Made by a program: the position numbers and the translations under genes. A stretch of DNA of 7,876 bases from Hyphomicrobiales bacterium (lineage in GTDB: Bacteria > Pseudomonadota > Alphaproteobacteria > Rhizobiales > JAJFHB01): positions 1 to 7,876 of the forward strand of contig JAJFHB010000534.1 in the NCBI GenBank assembly GCA_021775795.1, written 5' to 3'. The notes under the pieces are model-generated. The model saw only the letters and a list, made by a program, of their open reading frames with translations, had not been told where the DNA came from and made no database searches. Positions 1 through 6,666 of this stretch are shown one piece after another (positions within the stretch are counted from its first letter, which is position 1; each line of letters starts with the position of its first letter).

Positions 1-1
1 A

Positions 2-895
2 GAAGCACGGGAGCTTGTTGTTCTTGCATCAGCGAAGATCGGCGGCCATCACATGCTTCGGGTTTTGATGGTATTTGGATTGTTTGCGTCCGGAAGCACT
101 GCCTTCATGTCGGGATACATGGACCCGGCCGCCCGCTTTCAGTTGCGCGCAGAGCAGTTTGACTTCTTCTTGTCCGCTGTTAGCAGTGGTTTGCCGGCGG
201 AGCGCTTTTGGCATTTCGGGGGGAACACTATCCTGAACTGGGAGGAGGAGCCGACGGAAAAAACCCATAATGTCTTCATGTTTGAGAACGCTGAAAGCGG
301 ACCGGACCGTATCGTAACTGCTGAAAGCTCACGTGTTGTTGGCCCTGATGATGAGGGTTCCTACAATCTTCGGCTCCATGAGTTTGCTTTGCATGAGTTG
401 CCGGGAGATGAGGTTCCAACGGAAACCGATGAGGGCAGGCTGGAAAACTGGGAAGCACAGCAACTCATTCAACATCTGTCGATCGGTGATTATCTGACCT
501 TTGCTACACGTGCTAACCGCAAGACAGAGTGGTTTATCACCGAACTCGTTGGTCTGGAGACACCGCCGGCAAATTTGCGCGTGTGGCACTTTCATGAAGC
601 GTTGGCGCGGATAAACAAAGCCCTGTTGTGTTTGATTGCGCCGGCTCTGGCCGTTCTAGCCGTCTGTCTCACGGTTCCAAAAAGCCAGTATGTGGTCTTG
701 CCGCTTTTTTGTGGAGTGCTGCTCGGTACAGATTTTGTGCTCCAGTTCGCGATTGATCTGTTGCCGGCACCTAACAATCTGATCTGGTCGCTGCTGGCAG
801 CAGGCAGTCTGGCTGCCATATTGTCGGTATGGGTGGCCGGGTTTTTCTCTACGCGCCATGAGCGTTTCTTGCGTCCGCAGATGGACAGGCCATGA
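2..895 (+). CDS. LptF/YjgP-family lipid export permease, 5'-truncated by window edge
   Basis: Inner-membrane permease of the LptF/LptG (YjgP/YjgQ) family. Canonical members work with the ATPase LptB to pull lipopolysaccharide out of the inner membrane. The frame is open to the left edge: an ATG at 53 exists, but the residues before it (RELVVLASAKIGG) fit the family's cytoplasmic coupling helix, so the gene starts upstream. Visible in order (297 residues): the coupling helix with its conserved Glu (codon 11-13), a transmembrane helix at about residues 18-40, a periplasmic beta-rich region at about 45-195 matching the family's jellyroll domain, and three C-terminal transmembrane helices (about 205-285). 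This is the second half of the usual 6-TM layout. It overlaps the next permease gene by ATGA, implying translational coupling. Canonical alphaproteobacterial lptFG is usually followed by lptD, surA and pdxA; here a glycosyltransferase gene follows, so this is probably a paralogous pair for another lipid (inference). The family call is firm; the cargo is unknown. Confidence 0.85.
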   Translation, partial: EARELVVLASAKIGGHHMLRVLMVFGLFASGSTAFMSGYMDPAARFQLRAEQFDFFLSAVSSGLPAERFWHFGGNTILNWEEEPTEKTHNVFMFENAESGPDRIVTAESSRVVGPDDEGSYNLRLHEFALHELPGDEVPTETDEGRLENWEAQQLIQHLSIGDYLTFATRANRKTEWFITELVGLETPPANLRVWHFHEALARINKALLCLIAPALAVLAVCLTVPKSQYVVLPLFCGVLLGTDFVLQFAIDLLPAPNNLIWSLLAAGSLAAILSVWVAGFFSTRHERFLRPQMDRP

Positions 896-2133
896 CCAGC
901 ACCACGGCAAGGCCGCCTCGGCTGCATGCCGAAAATCCGATGACACGGACACCCTCGTGGGCCCGGCCTTCTTTCATTCTGGTGCGCTACACATTCATCG
1001 GTTACCTGCAGTGTGTTGCGGTGATCTACGCGTGCATTCTTTGCGTCGCCCTGGCCGCCGACTTTACAGTCAGTTTGCGTGGTGTCGTAAACGCTGGACC
1101 GCAGGATGACATCCTTGGCCAGACACTCTGGATTGCCTACTACATCAGCCTTCGCATTCCCGATATGACCGGCAACTTCATTGGCGTTGTTGCCTTTGTC
1201 GGGGTCCTTTGGTGGGAGATCATGCAGAGCAAGTCCGGACAGCGCGTTGCTGCGTGGAATGGTGGCCAAAGCCCAGCCCGCAGCCTCTTTGCGGTGGCGT
1301 TGCTGGGTCTGCTGGTCGGCGGTGTGCAATATGCATGTGACGCCTGGTTGCGGCCGGCAGCGGTCGAGGCCCAGATGCAGATTGGCCTGGGCAAGCTTGG
1401 ACAACGCTATGATGTGCGTCTGTCTGACAAGCCGGTTTGGGCGACCGTAGGAGATGATATTCTGCTCGCCCGGATAGAATATGGAACACCGACTGTCCTG
1501 CATGATCTGTTTCTCTTTCGCCTCGATGCAGAGGGCCGGCTCGAAGGTGTCGCCCAGGCGGATGCCGCACGATTGACGGATCGCCCCAACTACTGGCGCG
1601 TGGAAAATGCCTCATGGGCAGAGGTCGTGGAGGAATCCTTTGCATTCGGTGCCAGCGATGGCAAAGGCGATTTTCTTGACACCGAACCGCCCGCCATTAG
1701 TGAGCGTGCCGACAGTGAACTGCTCATGATAGACTTGGATCCTGAGCTTTTCATGTTCCGGTCGGTGCAGGCGGAGTATCTCTCGCGGGAGAGAATGCGC
1801 GGCGCCGTTGAAAGGGGTGAACCCCGCTATCTGCAGGATGACTATAAAACACGACTTCACTACCATGTTTCGCACGCCTTCTATCCTGCTTTGATGGCAG
1901 CCCTGGCGGCGACATTGGCGATATTTGTCATCGGCAAGCAGACGCCGATACTGACCTATGTCTTGATTGCCCTATCTGGGTATGTGGGGCATGTCCTCAT
2001 GAAGGTGAGCGCGACACTTGGTGAACTCGGATATCTGCCGCCGATCTTTGCAGCCTGGGTGGGCGCCATGGCGATAGCTCTGCTGGTTGCTTTACTGCAG
2101 TTCAGGGTTGCCTTGCGCACCTTTGGTGCGTGA
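892..2133 (+). CDS. LptG/YjgQ-family lipid export permease
   Basis: Partner permease of the LptF-like protein; such pairs form the membrane part of an ABC transporter energised by LptB. The protein has 413 residues, longer than the roughly 360 usual for LptG. Visible: a polar N-terminal extension of about 27 residues, TM1 at about 35-58, TM2 at about 92-108, a coupling-helix region at about 113-130, TM3 at about 131-150, a periplasmic beta-rich jellyroll-like domain at about 155-315, and three C-terminal helices at about 328-408. The LPP..AAW pattern near 380-390 is typical of the last helices of this family. The ATG at 892 overlaps the previous stop and has a weak GGACAGG upstream; an in-frame ATG at 940 is an alternative that removes most of the extension. 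An oddity is that the coupling helix has Gln117 (codon 1240-1242) where the family usually has Glu. The gene is followed after 6 nt by the glycosyltransferase, so one transcript is likely. The family call is firm; lipid cargo other than LPS is inferred from context. Confidence 0.83.
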   Translation: MTSTTARPPRLHAENPMTRTPSWARPSFILVRYTFIGYLQCVAVIYACILCVALAADFTVSLRGVVNAGPQDDILGQTLWIAYYISLRIPDMTGNFIGVVAFVGVLWWEIMQSKSGQRVAAWNGGQSPARSLFAVALLGLLVGGVQYACDAWLRPAAVEAQMQIGLGKLGQRYDVRLSDKPVWATVGDDILLARIEYGTPTVLHDLFLFRLDAEGRLEGVAQADAARLTDRPNYWRVENASWAEVVEESFAFGASDGKGDFLDTEPPAISERADSELLMIDLDPELFMFRSVQAEYLSRERMRGAVERGEPRYLQDDYKTRLHYHVSHAFYPALMAALAATLAIFVIGKQTPILTYVLIALSGYVGHVLMKVSATLGELGYLPPIFAAWVGAMAIALLVALLQFRVALRTFGA

Positions 2134-2139
2134 ACAGCT

Positions 2140-3291
2140 ATGAAGATCGTTCAGGTTTGTCCCTATGATCTTGACCGGCCCGGTGGTGTGCAGAAGCACA
2201 TTCTGGCATTGGCAAACGAGTTGAAACAGCGCGGACATGATGTGGCTATCGTTGCTCCCGGGCCCAGTCCTGAAGGCTCGCAGCCCGGCCGCTATTACGC
2301 TGGGCGGAAGAAGCTGATCGGCTTTTCGGGAACGCGTTTCGAGATCACCCACATAGGGTCCGATGAAAAAGCGGCGCTCCTGGGAGAACTTGCATCCTGG
2401 GGCGCTGAAGTCTTTCATTTTCACACGCCCTGGACGCCGGCAATGCAGGCGCAGCTTTTTACCTCTATCAGCGCCGCTCGTGTTGCGACGTTTCATGATA
2501 CGCCACCTGACACATTGTCGGGCGATGCCCTCCGCTTAATGTTCAAGATGATGAGTCGATGGTTTCTCAATCGGCTGGATGGCGCCATTGCCGTTTCTGA
2601 AGCGCCTGCTGCACATCTGTGGCCGGGAAACCACGGCGTGAAGCCGAAGATCATTCCTCCCGCTGTTGATTTGTCGCGCTTCGCGGCTCTTGCGGACAGT
2701 GGCCGTGAAACTGGGGATGAGTGTTTCCGCGTTCTTTTTGTCGGACGTCTTGAGCCGCGAAAAGGTGCTGTTTCTCTAATTGAAGCGTGGCAATTGCTGC
2801 AGCAGAGACTTGCTGCCGACGCTACGCCTCGTCTGGAACTGGTGATCGCGGGAGAGGGTCCTTTGAGGCCCCAACTGGAAAGTATGGCTGAAGCGGCGCC
2901 AGCCAAAAACATTAGATTTGAAGTGGCACCGGATGAAAAGACCGTGATCGCTTTGATGCAGCAAAGCGATGTGTTTGTGGCGCCGTCCCTTTATGGCGAA
3001 AGCTTCGGCATCGTTCTGGTCGAAGCCATGTCAGCGGGCGTTCCGGTTGTTGCGGCGGCTAACAGAGGTTATGCAACAGTCCTGCGTGGTGGCGGTGAAC
3101 AGTGGCTGTATCCCCCTGGTGATGCGGTGGCGCTTGCTGACCGGCTCGCAGCTTTGGTGCAAGATGATGCAGCGCGGCTTGCTTCCAAAGTGTGGGGATT
3201 GGAGCATGCCATACAATTTGACGTCGCTCAGGTCGCGCCTCGCTTCGAGGCCGTATTCGAAGGTGCGCTTGCTTTGAGGTCTCAGGTGTGA
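2140..3291 (+). CDS. GT4-family glycosyltransferase, PimA-like (phosphatidyl-polyol glycosyltransferase candidate)
   Basis: Retaining GT-B glycosyltransferase of family GT4, 383 residues, which is normal for the family. The N-terminal domain opens with MKIVQVCPYDLDRPGGVQKH, very close to the start of actinobacterial PimA (the enzyme that moves mannose from GDP-mannose to phosphatidylinositol). It keeps the glycine loop (residues 14-17), FHFHTP (92-97) and TFHD (117-120, with the family's conserved His119). The C-terminal domain has VGRLEPRKG (201-209), where Arg203 and Lys208 correspond to the nucleotide-diphosphate-binding Arg/Lys pair, and GESFGIVLVEAM (286-297) with the EX7E motif Glu287/Glu295. 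No signal peptide or membrane helix is seen; like PimA it probably works at the cytoplasmic face of the inner membrane. It starts 6 nt after the LptG-like stop, with only a weak ribosome site, so coupled translation is likely. Membership of GT4 is firm and the resemblance to PimA is strong by eye. Donor and acceptor are not readable, and other GT4 lipid glycosyltransferases remain possible. Confidence 0.85.
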   Translation: MKIVQVCPYDLDRPGGVQKHILALANELKQRGHDVAIVAPGPSPEGSQPGRYYAGRKKLIGFSGTRFEITHIGSDEKAALLGELASWGAEVFHFHTPWTPAMQAQLFTSISAARVATFHDTPPDTLSGDALRLMFKMMSRWFLNRLDGAIAVSEAPAAHLWPGNHGVKPKIIPPAVDLSRFAALADSGRETGDECFRVLFVGRLEPRKGAVSLIEAWQLLQQRLAADATPRLELVIAGEGPLRPQLESMAEAAPAKNIRFEVAPDEKTVIALMQQSDVFVAPSLYGESFGIVLVEAMSAGVPVVAAANRGYATVLRGGGEQWLYPPGDAVALADRLAALVQDDAARLASKVWGLEHAIQFDVAQVAPRFEAVFEGALALRSQV

Positions 3292-3370
3292 TCAGGCTCC
3301 CAGCGTTAGGGCTATTTGCAGCAATCAGTTTCGCTTTACCGCGATCTGGCTGAATATGGCGAGGGGCGTA

Positions 3371-3381
3371 AGAGGTGGTGG
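3371..3381 (+). promoter_or_regulatory. Ribosome binding site deciding the FGGY kinase start
   Basis: The purine-rich stretch AGAGGTGGTGG lies 7-10 nt before a GTG at 3389 and about 10-13 nt before the ATG at 3392. No comparable site precedes the ATG at 3356. This favours the 3389/3392 start, which also puts the ATP-binding DFGTSG motif about ten residues from the N-terminus, as usual for FGGY kinases. The spacing to 3392 is slightly long, so GTG 3389 cannot be excluded. Confidence 0.5.
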
Positions 3382-3391
3382 TACTCGCGTG

Positions 3392-4993
3392 ATGCAGAGC
3401 CGGGATCTGATCATAGCGGCTGACTTCGGTACGAGCGGTGTAAAGGTCGGCCTTGTTGGCCGGAATATGCGCCGTGAGGCTACCGCCACGGAAAACTATC
3501 CGACGTCACTTCCCCAACCTGGCTGGGCGGAACAGGCGCCTGACGACTGGTGGACTGCCCTGGTTCGGGCGGTTGCTCAACTGTCGAAGGAAGTGCCGGA
3601 TCTTCGGGATCGCTGCGCAGGGATAGTCTGTTGTGCACAGATGTGTGGCCTTGTGTGTACCGATGGGGACGGTGTGCCATTGCGGCCCTGTCTGATCTGG
3701 CTGGATAAGCGTTCAAGCGATCTCATACGTGACTATGTCAGCGGTCTGCCAACGGCCTTTGGCTACAATGTTGTGAAGCTGGCGCGCTGGTTGTCGATCA
3801 GTAACGGCGCTCCAGCGATGAGTGGTGTTGATGCGCCCGGCAAAATTCTGTGGCTGCAAAAACATGAACCGGATGTCTGGAAGCGCACCGAACGCATCCT
3901 GGATGTAGGTGATTGGATTGTCCTGCGGGCGACGGGAAACGCGGTCACGTCGCCGGACAGAGCCAATGTCAGCTGGATGGCAGACACGCGCCCGGGCAGG
4001 CTTGGTTGGGCAGAGGCCTTCACCAGACCTTTGGGTGTTGCGCACAGTTGCCTCCCAAAAATAACAGAGGGCAGCGAAGTTGCGGGTGAGCTAACTGAGG
4101 CGGCTGCAGGAGAATTGGGGCTTGTAGCAGGGTTGCCGGTGTTTACCGGTTGCGGTGATGTAAATGCAGCGGCTCTGGGGAGTGGCGCATTGGGTTCTGG
4201 AGAGCTCCATATCTACGCCGGCACCAGCAGTTGGATTGGTGGCTTTTACGAGACCCGCCGCCTTAATCCGATCCATAAGTTTGCGACCATCACCAGTGCG
4301 GCTGAAAACCGGCCGCTTCTCATATCAACCCAGGAGTCATGCGGCAGTTGTCTTGAGTGGGTGGCCGGGCTTGTCGATCCAACGCTCAATGAAGCTGAGC
4401 TGGAAGATATTATGGAATCGGCCCTTACAGCCGATATTGATTTGCCTCCAATGTTTCTGCCATGGCTGGCCGGAGAGCGCTCGCCGGTGGATGATAACCG
4501 CCTTAGGGGCGCTTTTATCGGACTGTCCCTGAACGATGGCCGTGACAGCACAGTGCGCGCGGTGCTGGAAGGTGTTGCCTTGAATTTGCGCTGGGCATTC
4601 GATGCCGTGAAACGGCAACGGGGGACGCGCCGCGATGCGCCGGTTCACCTGGTAGGGGGACTGGCAGGGCATGCGGGGTTCTGCCAGCTTCTTTCAAACT
4701 GTCTCAACCAGGATATTGCTGTGGTTGAGGCTCCCAATTATGCGGGAGTGCGCGGTGTTTCCCGTCTCGCTGCAACCGGCCTTGGCTGGGTTGACAATCC
4801 ATGGCAGGCGGATGACAGGAAAATGATTGAAGTGAGCCCCGAGCCAGATCGGGTTTTATACTTCAATGAACGAATGGACGAGTTCAAACACGCTTACCGC
4901 CGGATCTCGCCGTGGATGCGCCGTTCCAGCCGGGGCTATGGTGATGATCGCTCGGCGTGGTCTGAAGGGCGTGAGAAGACGGACGATGCTTGA
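3392..4993 (+). CDS. FGGY-family carbohydrate/polyol kinase (xylulokinase-like)
   Basis: ATP-dependent kinase of a sugar or polyol, cytoplasmic, 533 residues from the preferred ATG at 3392 (545 if ATG 3356 is used). Visible: N-terminal FGGY domain with the ATP-binding DFGTSGVKVGLV (11-22), PGWAEQ..DDWW (43-54) as in xylulokinases, the linker GDWIVLRATG (173-182), then the C-terminal domain with GCGDVNAAALGSG (253-265; Asp256 fits the catalytic base), FLPWLAGERSPVDD (355-368) and the adenosine-binding VGGLAGHAGF (421-430). A basic, polar tail (about 503-533) follows the conserved core; its codons carry the ribosome site of the next gene, which overlaps by 8 nt. FGGY kinases act on xylulose, ribulose, glycerol, erythritol, arabinitol and similar compounds; residues visible here do not fix the substrate. 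Tight coupling to a CDP-alcohol phosphatidyltransferase suggests the phosphorylated product is a lipid headgroup precursor (inference), rather than pentose catabolism, for which no isomerase or sugar transporter is nearby. Confidence 0.87.
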   Translation: MQSRDLIIAADFGTSGVKVGLVGRNMRREATATENYPTSLPQPGWAEQAPDDWWTALVRAVAQLSKEVPDLRDRCAGIVCCAQMCGLVCTDGDGVPLRPCLIWLDKRSSDLIRDYVSGLPTAFGYNVVKLARWLSISNGAPAMSGVDAPGKILWLQKHEPDVWKRTERILDVGDWIVLRATGNAVTSPDRANVSWMADTRPGRLGWAEAFTRPLGVAHSCLPKITEGSEVAGELTEAAAGELGLVAGLPVFTGCGDVNAAALGSGALGSGELHIYAGTSSWIGGFYETRRLNPIHKFATITSAAENRPLLISTQESCGSCLEWVAGLVDPTLNEAELEDIMESALTADIDLPPMFLPWLAGERSPVDDNRLRGAFIGLSLNDGRDSTVRAVLEGVALNLRWAFDAVKRQRGTRRDAPVHLVGGLAGHAGFCQLLSNCLNQDIAVVEAPNYAGVRGVSRLAATGLGWVDNPWQADDRKMIEVSPEPDRVLYFNERMDEFKHAYRRISPWMRRSSRGYGDDRSAWSEGREKTDDA

Positions 4994-5639
4994 CAGCCTT
5001 TACAGCCAGGTCATGGACCGCATGTGGGAACGTCCCGCAAAGTTGTTTGTGCGTCTTGGGTTCACGCCCAATCAGGTCACTTCCCTCGGCCTTATTCTGG
5101 TGGCGGGCAATTGTGCCGCATATCTCTGGCATCAATCATCTTTGGCACTTGGGATAGGACTTGCAGTGGCATTTGCTGCTGACGCCTTCGATGGTGCTGT
5201 CGCGCGTCTTCGGGGAATGAGCACAGCCTTTGGCGGTTATTTCGATGCCATTGTCGATCGTTATCAAGAAGCGATTGTCTTCCTGTCGATCGCCTATATA
5301 TCCGGTCACTGGCTGCCGGCGAGCCTGGCCCTGACGGGTGCTTTGCTGACAAGCTACGGCAAGGCGCGTGTGGCATTGGAAATGGAAACCACAAATGCAG
5401 ACTGGCCGGATCTGCTGGAACGTCTGGAGCGCGTCATAATCATATGTGCAGTGCTCATCGCCGATGGTATTGCGGTGGCAGCGTTCGGCCTCTCGGACAT
5501 TATTCTCGAAGGCGGCCTCTGGCTGCTTGCCGCAGGTGCCAACGTCACTGCTCTTCAACGGGTGTTGCGGGCGCGCCGTTTGTTGCGTGAACGAGACCTT
5601 CGGGCTGCAGATGATGGCGACGGAGACGTCACGGTTTAG
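4986..5639 (+). CDS. CDP-alcohol phosphatidyltransferase (PgsA / phosphatidylinositol-phosphate synthase type)
   Basis: Integral membrane enzyme that transfers a phosphatidyl group from a CDP-lipid to a hydroxyl of a polyol or polyol phosphate. The 217-residue protein contains a perfect copy of the family signature D-x2-D-G-x2-A-R-x8-G-x3-D-x3-D at residues 66-91 (Asp66, Asp69, Asp87, Asp91 as metal/catalytic residues; Gly70, Ala73, Arg74, Gly83). The N-terminus has GFTPNQVTSLGLI (25-37), and a later SYGKAR segment (123-128) followed by ERLER (135-139) resembles the SYxRARAE...ER pattern of PgsA, bacterial phosphatidylinositol-phosphate synthase and archaetidylinositol-phosphate synthase. Several hydrophobic helices are visible, consistent with the family's six. 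The ATG at 4986 was chosen because it sits a few residues before the conserved N-terminus and is preceded by GAGAAGACGG; the open frame extends upstream to 4866, but those 40 residues are polar, lie inside the kinase gene and do not look like the family. The acceptor alcohol is unknown; the coupled kinase probably supplies it. Confidence 0.88.
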   Translation: MLDSLYSQVMDRMWERPAKLFVRLGFTPNQVTSLGLILVAGNCAAYLWHQSSLALGIGLAVAFAADAFDGAVARLRGMSTAFGGYFDAIVDRYQEAIVFLSIAYISGHWLPASLALTGALLTSYGKARVALEMETTNADWPDLLERLERVIIICAVLIADGIAVAAFGLSDIILEGGLWLLAAGANVTALQRVLRARRLLRERDLRAADDGDGDVTV

Positions 5640-5661
5640 TTTTCAGGTGTTGCGGGGTTGG

Positions 5662-5693
5662 CGGCAGGCACACAAGTCGGTATCTGCCTGCCG
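5662..5693 (+). other. Intergenic RNA hairpin before the amidinotransferase-family gene
   Basis: A perfect 9-bp inverted repeat, CGGCAGGCA (5662-5670) and TGCCTGCCG (5685-5693), flanks a 14-nt loop in the 75-nt gap between the phosphatidyltransferase stop and the next start. The stem is GC-rich, but no T run follows (GGCTAACAAG), so it is not a standard intrinsic terminator. It could be a processing or stability element that separates expression of the two genes. The structure is seen directly; the role is unknown. Confidence 0.5.
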
Positions 5694-5700
5694 GGCTAAC

Positions 5701-5710
5701 AAGGGGTAGG
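5701..5710 (+). promoter_or_regulatory. Ribosome binding site of the amidinotransferase-family gene
   Basis: AAGGGG (5701-5706) with a second AGG at 5708-5710 lies just before the ATG at 5715. It is the clearest Shine-Dalgarno site in the window and fits independent translation of this gene, unlike the overlapping or closely packed genes upstream. Confidence 0.6.
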
Positions 5711-5714
5711 TGAT

Positions 5715-6602
5715 ATGGCTTCAACTGACAGTCGTGAATGGGGTATCGATAATGATTACACGCGTCTGAACGACGTGTTGTTGGGCCGGCCGGAATTTTT
5801 CCGCTGGGTGGACGCGGGCGCCATAACGCGGCGCACATTGCATAATGCTGAAAAAATGGGCGTCTCGTTTGACCTTCAAAAGGCCATGGCGCAACACGCG
5901 GAAATGGTCCGTATCTACGAAGCTGCCGGGGTCAACTGCCATTACCTTGATGCTGACCCGGTCTTGCATCGGAATTTCTTTGCCCGGGATTCAAGCGCCA
6001 TGACCCCCTGGGGTGCCATAATCTGCCATATGCAGCTCAAGTGCCGCCGGGCTGATTATGTCTCTGCGATCGAGTTCTACCAGAGCAACAATATCCCGAT
6101 CTGGAAAATGGTCACCGCCGGGCACTTTGAAGGTGGAGACTTTGTCATTCTGGAACCAGGGAGTGCGTTGATCGGCTGGTGCGGTGAACGCAGTGAACAG
6201 GAGGGGGCTGAACAGGTTGCCGGCTGGGTGCGGGAAAAAGGTTGGGACGTGGAAGTGGTTCCGATACCCGCACACTTCATTCATCTGGATGGCATGCTTG
6301 TTCCTGTTGCGCCGAAGCTCGCAGTTGCCTGTGTTGATGCTCTTGAGGACTGGGTCATCGATTACATGCGGGCGAAGGGCTTTGAGTTTATTGATGTCAG
6401 TTACCGCGAAGCAAAAGCTCTTGGTGTCAATCTGGTGGCACTTGGTGAAAAGAGAGTGCTTTCCATGGCCGATTCACCCGGCCTCAATGCCAAGCTGCGG
6501 GAGCACGGATTCGAAGTGCACGAACCCGACATGTCTATGTTTACGCTCGGTGGCGGTGGTGTGCACTGCCTCTGTCAGGCTCTTAGCCGGGAACCGGGGT
6601 AG
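5715..6602 (+). CDS. Arginine deiminase/amidinotransferase-superfamily enzyme (DDAH-like, COG1834 type)
   Basis: Guanidine-modifying enzyme of the pentein fold; relatives include dimethylarginine dimethylaminohydrolase, arginine deiminase and amidinotransferases. All use a Cys to form a covalent amidino-thioether intermediate, then release it to water (hydrolase) or to an amine (amidinotransferase). The 295-residue protein shows FARDSS (89-94), HFEGGDF (137-143), the catalytic His in HLD (His190-Asp192) and a C-terminal GGGGVHCLCQ (279-288), where Cys285 fits the nucleophile. The catalytic set therefore appears intact. There is no signal peptide or membrane segment, so it is cytoplasmic. It has its own strong ribosome site and follows a hairpin, so it may not be part of the preceding lipid operon. 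If it is linked, it might place an amidino group on an amino-bearing headgroup; otherwise it could act in methylarginine or arginine turnover. Hydrolase versus transferase cannot be told from the sequence alone. Confidence 0.82.
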   Translation: MASTDSREWGIDNDYTRLNDVLLGRPEFFRWVDAGAITRRTLHNAEKMGVSFDLQKAMAQHAEMVRIYEAAGVNCHYLDADPVLHRNFFARDSSAMTPWGAIICHMQLKCRRADYVSAIEFYQSNNIPIWKMVTAGHFEGGDFVILEPGSALIGWCGERSEQEGAEQVAGWVREKGWDVEVVPIPAHFIHLDGMLVPVAPKLAVACVDALEDWVIDYMRAKGFEFIDVSYREAKALGVNLVALGEKRVLSMADSPGLNAKLREHGFEVHEPDMSMFTLGGGGVHCLCQALSREPG

Positions 6603-6616
6603 TGCGGAGAGCGTGA

Positions 6617-6636
6617 GGTTTCGCAGAAACCGTTTT
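6617..6636 (+). terminator. Possible weak intrinsic terminator
   Basis: GGTTTC (6617-6622), a GCA loop and GAAACC (6626-6631) form a perfect 6-bp stem followed by G and TTTT (6633-6636), 14 nt after the amidinotransferase-family stop. The stem is short, with a 3-nt loop and only four T, so termination is probably partial at best. Confidence 0.35.
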
Positions 6637-6666
6637 GGTACCTGTGATGGCAATGCTACCGCTTAA

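Noticed and set aside
53..895. The ATG at 53 as the real start of the LptF-like gene
   Set aside because: The frame is open to the left edge, and the residues before the ATG match the coupling helix of the family. The ATG is an internal Met and the gene is cut by the window.
592..1503. A 303-residue open frame on the minus strand
   Set aside because: It lies opposite two well-supported permease genes, its translation is rich in Arg, His and Cys with no recognisable domain, and it has the character of an antisense shadow.
3356..3391. The ATG at 3356 as the kinase start
   Set aside because: No ribosome site precedes it, and the extra 12 residues (Gly/Arg-rich) lie before the usual FGGY N-terminus. 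The GTG/ATG at 3389/3392 has a purine-rich site upstream. The rejection is not absolute.
3292..3391. A promoter in the gap before the kinase
   Set aside because: TTGCAG near 3316 resembles a -35 box, but there is no convincing -10 box at the right spacing.
4866..4985. A 40-residue N-terminal extension of the CDP-alcohol phosphatidyltransferase
   Set aside because: It lies entirely within the kinase gene, is polar and unlike the family. The ATG at 4986 has a ribosome site and sits at the expected distance from the conserved N-terminus.
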